This document shows positions 6,441 through 7,504 of a stretch of DNA of 7,504 bases, piece by piece. The stretch is from Candidatus Thorarchaeota archaeon. GTDB taxonomy: Archaea > Asgardarchaeota > Thorarchaeia > Thorarchaeales > Thorarchaeaceae. The notes under the pieces are model-generated. The model was not told the origin of the DNA and searched no databases. It was given only the letters and a program-made list of their open reading frames with translations. Both the position numbers and the translations under genes were made by a program. The stretch spans positions 1-7,504 of the forward strand of contig WTCK01000287.1 in the NCBI GenBank assembly GCA_013138615.1, written 5' to 3'. Within the stretch, counting starts at the first letter, position 1. Each line of letters starts with the position of its first letter.

Positions 6441-6805
6441 CTGGACAAAGCTTGATTGACCTTTTCTTCCAATTCTAGCGTTTCCTTGTAAAGCGCGATA
6501 TCAAGTGAATCAACATTGTATGAGAGAGAAACAGCTAACCGGAGTTCGTTGCCATCTGAGGTCTTTTTCTCTGTGACATCGCCAATCAAGATGTACTTCT
6601 GCGCGATCTCAAGCGTGCCTTCAACAATAGCCCATATCGACGCTGCATTATCAACATCATCAAAAATGTCTTGTAACAGTGCAATCCCTGGCTGTGCCTC
6701 AACAACAATCCCCATGATTTTGATGGGATTCTCAGTATTCGCATTCAAGCTGCGTACTGTTACGAGTTTGGCGGGCTTGGCCCGTGGGTACTTCTCCTCA
6801 GTCAA
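6437..6805 (-). CDS. Small OB-fold-like protein, probable nucleic-acid-binding factor
   Basis: A 122-residue protein whose pattern resembles the single OB-fold of small RPA-type subunits. Strand-like segments are IKIMGIVVE (28-36), IALLQDIFDD (41-50), SIWAIVEG (56-63), KYILIGDVTEK (70-80) and ELRLAVSLSYNVD (87-99). They are followed by a C-terminal helix, LYKETLELEEKVNQAL (105-120), that could mediate oligomerisation, as in RPA14/32. No zinc motif is present. The start is TTG at 6805: an in-frame stop lies just upstream, and GTGGTG (6819-6814) sits 8 nt before it. It lies between TFS and pcn and overlaps the 73-residue ORF. A role in single-stranded DNA or RNA binding at the fork is an inference from fold pattern and neighbours; no specific family is assigned. 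Confidence 0.7.
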   Translation of the reverse strand: MTEEKYPRAKPAKLVTVRSLNANTENPIKIMGIVVEAQPGIALLQDIFDDVDNAASIWAIVEGTLEIAQKYILIGDVTEKKTSDGNELRLAVSLSYNVDSLDIALYKETLELEEKVNQALSR

Positions 6806-6860
6806 GTTGTTTACACCACTGATTTAATTCTGAAAGGGATGAGCTAGGTTTGTTCATAGC

Positions 6861-7190
6861 TTAACCGCCATAGTTTCTCCAAGTGTGCTTGCATTTCGTG
6901 CAGCGATAAAACTCTGTTTCGCCCTCATCACCACGCCGCGTTTGAAGCGTCCAATAGTATGCAACGTTATTATCGCACTTTGGACACGCCGCCTTAATGG
7001 TTGGCATGGGAATGGAGTCCTCTTCGACTATGATTATCTTGTCCCGAGGGGTCTTTTCAATGTCTTGAGAAACTGTAAGACTCCCCCCGATTGTTTTTGT
7101 GTTTCCACAACTGCGGCATTTCAAAGCCCTAGTACCATCTTCCTCTGTCACAGGTACCATCATCGCGCTGCATTTTTCACAGAACTGCAT
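6861..7190 (-). CDS. tfs: Transcription factor S (TFIIS-like transcript cleavage factor)
   Basis: Archaeal TFS rescues backtracked RNA polymerase by stimulating cleavage of the nascent RNA. Two zinc ribbons are intact: C4-x2-C7 with C25-x2-C28 at the N-terminus (Rpb9-like), and C69-x2-C72 with C97-x2-C100 at the C-terminus (TFIIS-like). The catalytic loop QTRRGDEGET carries the acidic pair D88-E89 that enters the polymerase active site, so it should be an active cleavage factor and not an inhibitory TFS paralogue. The ORF extends to a TTG at 7253, but that start has no ribosome site. The ATG at 7190 has AGAGG (7204-7200) 9 nt upstream and gives the normal 109 residues. It begins the recognised part of the replication operon. 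Confidence 0.95.
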   Translation of the reverse strand: MQFCEKCSAMMVPVTEEDGTRALKCRSCGNTKTIGGSLTVSQDIEKTPRDKIIIVEEDSIPMPTIKAACPKCDNNVAYYWTLQTRRGDEGETEFYRCTKCKHTWRNYGG

Positions 7191-7275
7191 GTTGAAGTGC
7201 CTCTTGTTCTTCGGGGGGAGTGAATGTTTCTCAATTAAGGATTGCTTTGCCAATCAAGATACGCGAATTCCATCA

Positions 7276-7503
7276 TTATGGGATATATGAAGAGGGAAGA
7301 TGATCTTGATTTTCTTCGAGAAGGGTTTGAAAAGCGCGAGCAGCGATTTCTCCCTCGCGTGTTCTACTAGTTGTGTCATCAATCTCAAGTAGTGGAACCA
7401 AAGTGGTGACTGCAACCTCTATTGTCATCACCCCTTTTAGCCAGAGAAAAGCCATAATGGCCTCATAGGCATCAGCTGCGCGGCCAATATCTGTCCTGCG
7501 ACC
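7276..7503 (-). CDS. Unrecognised protein, C-terminal 75 residues only
   Basis: An open frame enters from the window edge and stops at TAA (7278-7276), giving 75 residues; the start lies outside. Visible parts are a helical, Ala-rich segment (RAADAYEAIMAFLWLKG, 8-24), a hydrophobic stretch (MTIEVAVTTLVPLLEID), a Thr/Arg-rich turn (DDTTSRTREGE) and a final helix (IAARAFQTLLEE). It looks like a soluble, mostly helical C-terminus; a single membrane helix is unlikely. The other two minus-strand frames are closed by stops. It lies 85 nt upstream of TFS on the same strand, so it may be the previous gene of the operon or the end of a separate one. No family recognised. Confidence 0.6.
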   Translation of the reverse strand, partial: GRRTDIGRAADAYEAIMAFLWLKGVMTIEVAVTTLVPLLEIDDTTSRTREGEIAARAFQTLLEENQDHLPSSYIP

Positions 7504-7504
7504 C

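Noticed and set aside
7191..7253. 21-residue N-terminal extension of TFS from the TTG at 7253
   Set aside because: No ribosome site precedes the TTG, while the ATG at 7190 has AGAGG 9 nt upstream and gives the normal TFS length with the first zinc ribbon at the N-terminus.
7282..7290. CATATATCC on the minus strand as a TATA box for TFS
   Set aside because: It lies in the end of the upstream coding region, the preceding bases are pyrimidine-rich and not BRE-like, and it would give a leader of about 70 nt.
7252..7311. 9-bp inverted repeat AATCAAGAT / ATCTTGATT around the stop codon of the partial gene
   Set aside because: The spacer is long (42 nt), one arm lies in coding sequence, there is no T tract, and one or two such pairs are expected by chance in a window this size.
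7287..7373. Short plus-strand ORF starting MKREDDLDF
   Set aside because: Under 30 residues, antisense to the partial gene, with no ribosome site or supporting context.

Overview
The window is archaeal chromosomal DNA with every recognised gene on the minus strand. It carries archaea-specific information-processing genes: transcript-cleavage factor TFS, the sliding clamp PCNA, the small (catalytic) primase subunit PriS and a GINS15-type replicative-helicase subunit. It also carries a heterodisulfide-reductase-like set, hdrC-hdrB-hdrA. Nothing bacterial, viral or mobile is visible. The combination and the moderate base composition would fit an Asgard (for example Thorarchaeota-like) or other mesophilic archaeon, but the phylum is a guess.

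In transcription order (high to low coordinates), block 1 runs from about 7503 to 2855. It contains the 3' end of an unrecognised gene, TFS, a small OB-fold-like protein, a 73-residue unknown, PCNA, PriS, GINS15, a 97-residue helical unknown and a 62-residue membrane protein. Spacing is tight and several junctions overlap: OB-fold/73-aa (ATGA), PriS/GINS (8 nt) and GINS/97-aa (GTGA). This looks like one long transcription-replication operon. Most starts, including TTG and GTG ones, have a Shine-Dalgarno-like element 7-10 nt upstream, and that decides several of them. PriL and the other GINS, MCM and RPA genes are not in the window.

A 177-nt intergenic gap (2678-2854) separates block 1 from block 2. 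It holds a plausible BRE/TATA element and a 9-bp inverted repeat around the predicted transcription start and leader of hdrC.

Block 2 (2677 to 4) is hdrC-hdrB-hdrA, with adjacent or 1-nt junctions. HdrB keeps all ten cysteines expected for two non-cubane clusters, and HdrC keeps eight for two cubane clusters. HdrA is a trimmed 416-420-residue form: it lacks the usual N-terminal domain and C-terminal ferredoxin domain, and its ferredoxin insert appears to hold one cluster. Electrons would pass between HdrA flavin, HdrC and HdrB, acting on a disulfide or other thiol substrate that the sequence does not identify.

The most unusual feature is PriS (458 aa). It has two extra cysteine modules with matching internal spacing, one near the N-terminus and one nested inside the normal zinc-knuckle region. 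They look like two copies of the same zinc ribbon. I see no tRNA, rRNA, CRISPR array, insertion sequence or attachment site.
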